This document shows positions 59,380-64,000 of a stretch of DNA of 64,000 nt, one piece after another. Position 1 is the stretch's first letter. Every line of letters begins with the position of its first letter. The position numbers were made by a program, and so were the translations under genes. Under the pieces are notes generated by a model. The model was not told the origin of the DNA. It made no database searches and worked only from the letters and a program-made list of their open reading frames with translations. Source of the stretch: Lampris incognitus (lineage: Eukaryota; Chordata; Actinopteri; Lampriformes; Lampridae); the NCBI RefSeq assembly GCF_029633865.1, contig NC_079213.1, positions 98,751,845-98,815,844 on the forward strand. The letters run 5' to 3'.

Positions 59380-59830
59380 CCAATTCTGACTTGGGGAGCG
59401 CGAGGCAGACGGCGGGGGCATCGTGAGAGCGTGCGGGGAATACGGAAAAGAGTCACACAAATGACACAAAATAGAAATATATCAACAAATTCATATGTGT
59501 GTGCTTCATCGCTGGGAGAAGTTTGTCAACGTCTGTAAGAAACGTTTTATTGCTTTGGTTTTGCCTGGCCGAAGGAAACTCGAAGTGAGTGGAGCCTCTG
59601 GATATCGTTGGTGATGTTGGCGGCGGAAAACCCAACGGTGGACGGGGACTTTGTAACAGCTACCCCGCGTAGACGAGGTATTGTAAACGTTCTCGTAAAC
59701 AGGCTAATGGGAAGCGAAGCTGTCGGGATTTTTCTCGAATGCGCGACACTGCAAGCTGAATTGAACACATTTTCATCTGCGGCTCTGTGAACGTACCCGG
59801 AGCACAATCTAAACAACCGCAGCGAAATGG
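59380..59830 (+). promoter_or_regulatory. CpG-rich 5' region of chaf1a (inferred)
   Basis: CpG density rises here (GGGAGCGCGAGGCAGACGGC at about 59395), at the expected 5' end of chaf1a, about 1.7-2.1 kb before the ATG exon. A donor-like GTATTG follows CGTAGACGAG near 59680. Which bases are exonic cannot be decided by eye. Confidence 0.45.
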
Positions 59831-60239
59831 ATGCCGCGGCTAAATGAATTCGTTCAATCGTGTTAACACGCTGTATCTATGTATTTGATGTGTTGTCAGT
59901 AACGCACCGAAACAGCAACTGACTGTAAGGGTTAAGACCTTTGCTGCCGATGTAACCTGTGGTAAGGTTAGCGGTTATCCAACGTTGCTAATGCGTTTGC
60001 GTAGGTTAATACACTTGGTTAGTTAATGTGAACTTGGGTTTAATAACGGGCCAAATAACTATCTTAACGACAGTAAAGCACAAAAAGGTTAACTGTAATT
60101 CTACGGAACCATTCAATGTTCGGTTAACCTTAAACCTATCTTGCACTTGAGTAACGTTATATCCACGGAGTCTTGGATCAAGCAGTAGCTAGTTTGGTGG
60201 GGAAGTAGCCCAGCAAATCTCTGCACTACTCTTGCTAAT

Positions 60240-60930
60240 GTCAGTCGTTTGCTAATCTCTACCAGGTTAGCAGATTGATATTATACGCTAATTTAACAAG
60301 ATTTGGGGTTCATGCTAGGAGACAAGCTAGCCGCGTTAGCAAAATGCCCCGAAGTTGTCAGTGCCACGATTAAATGAGATGGGTTTTCATTGGCGATGTT
60401 ATAACGCTGTTAACCCTAAATTTGTCCGATAACAACTTTCTAGTTTTAAATTCTGAGTCAGCAACATGATGTCAGTCGTTTATTAATCCTTACCAGGTTA
60501 GCAGATTTGCTGGTGAAATAATACGCTAATTTAACAAGACTTGGTTTATGCTAGGAGAGAAACTAGCCGTGTTAGCAAAATCGCGAAGTTGTCAGTGCCA
60601 CGAATAAATGAGACGGGTTTTCATTGGCGATGTTATAACGCTGTTAACCCTAAATTTGTACGATAACAATTTTCCAGTTTAAGTTCTGAGTCAGCAACAT
60701 GATGTCAGTCATTTACTAATCTCTACCAGGTTGGCACATATGCTCGTAATTTAACAAGATTTGGGTTTATGCTAGGAGAGAAGCTAGCCGCTTTAGCAAA
60801 ATCCCCGAAGATGTCAGTGCCACGAATAAATGAGATGGGTTTTCGTTGGCGACGTTATAACGCTGTTAACCCTAAATTTGTCCTATAACCATTTTTCAGT
60901 TTAGTTCTGAGTTAGCAACATTGTGTTTAG
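60240..60930. repeat. 231 bp unit tandemly triplicated
   Basis: Three successive copies begin GTCAGTCGTTTGCTAATC (60240), GTCAGTCGTTTATTAATCC (60471) and GTCAGTCATTTACTAATC (60704). Shared phrases include GCTAGGAGA-AAGCTAGCCG, GTTGTCAGTGCCACGA and GATGTTATAACGCTGTTAAC. Copies 1 to 3 differ by scattered changes and small indels. The array lies in the putative first intron of chaf1a. Confidence 0.95.
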
Positions 60931-61515
60931 CACCGATGTCTCATAGTTCGACACTGGCCCGAGTTTTCACTTTTACGGTCCAGCGCCTCTCGTCTGACAG
61001 CCTTTAGAGGTGTCGGCTGTGCGGACATGACTGGGCCTTCTGCACCCACTGATACACAGGTTGGCGGGAGAGAAAAAGCCAATATCCAGAATTGAAACGA
61101 TCATTCGCATCCTGCAAACTTTGACAATATAAACGACGAAGCAGAATTGCCACCATTCCGGATTATCTGTCGCTAACAGCAGTGTGAATAATTGTCAAAG
61201 CGAGTTTGTCGGATTCTTTTTTTCGCGGTCACCCGGCAGCACTATCATGTTGTTAGCTAGCCTAGCATGTGATTACTGCCATGCCAGTGTGTGCGCAACC
61301 TAAACAAAAGCTCTGGTAGGGCTGTTAGGTTGTCAACCTGTTGAATAGCGTTGGTCTTCAAGTTCCAATCCTTTTTCAAGAAACACACTGTCATTCGAGT
61401 TGATTTTTCACCTGCGTGTTTTGATTTGTAAGTTCATACATCAGTAGTGTAAGTGTAACTAGTTTGGTGCAAAGTGCATTTCTTTTATGTGGTCTTGATA
61501 TTATTCTTTTCAGAC

Positions 61516-62923
61516 ATGGATTGTAAACCCAATAAAAACACCAACAAGAAACTTGTTCAAGGTAAGGAAATTATGTTATTTCTTTACATACTTGATTTGC
61601 GTCCATGCTCGTATAGGATGATATTATAACTAGTGATGTATAACAAAAGTTGAGAAGTATTACCACCATCTAGCAATCTCAGCATGGGTACATTTTTACC
61701 CTATAAAGGAGTGTATATAATTTAGTTATGTATCCATTATTGTGCTCTAAATGAGTTGGATTTGTATTTTTTGAAAGATGCAAGTGTCTTGACTCAAATA
61801 ACTTATTGAACCTGCTGAAAACTTGAATAAAAGTTGGTTTTTGTTGGAGTAAATTGGGTATTGCTCCATGAATTGATATCTGGAATTGTACAATGCATAA
61901 CTCAGTTCTCTATAAACTATCTCCAGCTCGTCTACCATTCAAGCGTCTAAACCCTGAAACTAAAGAGTGTCAGGAACCTAAAAGACCCTGCACACTTCCT
62001 TGCCCTGAACCAGGGGCCTCAGATGGGGAGAATGAGACAGAGACCTCCCCACTTCTCGTGAATAATGGACCGACCTTGGTTAATGGGCGTGGACCCCTTG
62101 ATGATTTCTTGAGTCGTAGCTGCAATGCTTCTTCAGGTCAGAAAATTATAGATCTCACTAAGGATGACTCTACATCTCCTGTAAAGCCCGCCACTATACC
62201 TGTTGCTACCTCCCCCTGCCTCACAACAAAAGACATGTATCAGAACAAAGACAAAAGGTCTTCCACTGGTAAACCCAGCAGCAGTGACCTCACTCCTAAG
62301 GCAGATGCTTCAGACTGCAAAATAATCCACAAACCAGATAGTGATGGAGATATAGATGAGATGGAGGGAAAAGATGGGGATGAGACTGCATTTGTCTCGC
62401 AGCTCGATCTGACACAGGATTCTGAAAGCGAGGAAGAGAAGCAAGATGTGTCAAAAGCTGATGTCTCCAGTCTGGGCAATGAGTCCATTCTGTCTGCTTC
62501 ATCAGTCAGCTCCCTGTCTGCAGCAGAGAGCTCCCCAGAGCAGGACAAGGCTGAGAATGTCACAACACCTACGGTGAGTGTCGCTCTTCTGTCTTGGTTT
62601 GTCTCATGATTACACTCACTTTCAAGGGGCAGTAAGGCGCAGTGTATTCAAGCGTTTGCCATTGTCAAAAAACTTTATTCAGAAGAGATGTGAATGTAAG
62701 TTGTTTCTTTCCAATATGAAGCATTAAAACATTATGTGAATCTTAATACTCATGTTTGTGCCAGTCTTGTCAGTCAACAATATAAAGATGAAAAAAGCTT
62801 ATTGACAATATTTATAAGGATGCGTTCTTGAAGCTTGATGTATTTTTTTCTTTCTCTTTATAGGATCCAAAGACCACTCCCAAGAAAGCAGCAGATCAGA
62901 AGGTAAAAAGACGCTCATTGAAG
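61516..62923 (+). CDS. chaf1a: chaf1a 5' end (chromatin assembly factor 1 subunit A, p150), first three coding exons
   Basis: CHAF1A is the large subunit of CAF-1, which loads H3-H4 onto replicated DNA together with PCNA. Exons 61516-61561, 61927-62573 and 62864-62923 fit in phase and give the first 251 aa. The start MDCKPNKNTNKKLVQ joins ARLPFKRLN, matching human MDCKDRPAFPVKKLIQARLPFKRLN, the N-terminal PCNA-interacting segment. LVNGRGPLDDFL (human LVNGKGPLDNFL) follows, and KIIDLTKDD at about residues 88-96 contains a SUMO-interaction-like IIDLT. The rest is acidic and Ser-rich (DSESEEEKQD) before the basic KER region, which lies right of the window. Human has an extra upstream in-frame start; none was assigned here. 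The third exon could end earlier at an alternative GTAAAA donor (62893). Confidence 0.93.

Positions 62924-64000
<1,077 letters not shown>

Noticed and set aside
59608-59790. 60 codon frame as an upstream start of chaf1a
   Set aside because: It has no resemblance to the human N-terminal MLEELECGAPG segment and no clear in-phase splice to the MDCK exon.

Overview
The window reads as teleost fish chromosome. It has multi-exon vertebrate genes with GT-AG introns, dense (CA)n, (CTAT)n, (GA)n and (CT)n microsatellites, a Tc1-type transposon, PIF/Harbinger- and hAT-like elements, an L2/Rex1-type LINE and two abundant tRNA-derived SINE families (called A and B here). I saw no retroviral, LTR or Polinton-like element. 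The species cannot be told from the sequence. All gene calls come from reading exons and comparing them with remembered family sequences; no search was run.

Six host genes are supported: (1) the 3' end of stap2 (+, exons 196-6507); (2) complete fsd1 (-, 13 coding exons, 9087-17990, 493 aa), tail-to-tail with stap2; (3) a four-exon single-Ig receptor (+, 22968-26117, 248 aa) that best fits TMIGD2/CD28H by domain plan, tail motifs and position next to fsd1; (4) a complete class 4 semaphorin, probably sema4e (+, non-coding exon near 28.3-28.5 kb, coding 34826-44295, 809 aa); (5) complete scamp4 (-, 48605-57335, 233 aa, plus a 5' UTR exon near 58.4 kb); (6) the 5' end of chaf1a (+, from 61516, running off the window). 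The order stap2-fsd1-tmigd2 with their orientations matches, inverted, human 19p13.3. chaf1a is also a 19p13.3 gene, but sema4 and scamp4 lie between here.

Nearly all the remaining sequence is intron or spacer filled with repeats. SINE family B has eleven copies, most bounded by 8-15 bp target duplications; several SINEs sit inside other repeats. A Harbinger-type MITE at 18.6-21.8 kb carries a 2.8 kb insert holding a MADF-gene remnant and a 5'-truncated LINE; a solo copy of the same MITE lies at 44.9 kb. A 625 bp hAT-like MITE with perfect ends lies in a sema4 intron. Other structures are a two-variant alternating 38 bp minisatellite (27.7 kb), a 231 bp tandem triplication in the chaf1a first intron, twin long hairpins at 47.4 kb, and a huge (CTAT)/(CTGT) array running straight into a splice acceptor.

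The genes do not form one pathway. STAP2 and a TMIGD2-like receptor are immune-signalling proteins, FSD1 is a microtubule/centrosome-associated coiled-coil/FN3/SPRY protein, the semaphorin is a guidance or immune ligand, SCAMP4 is a vesicle membrane protein and CHAF1A is the large subunit of chromatin assembly factor 1.
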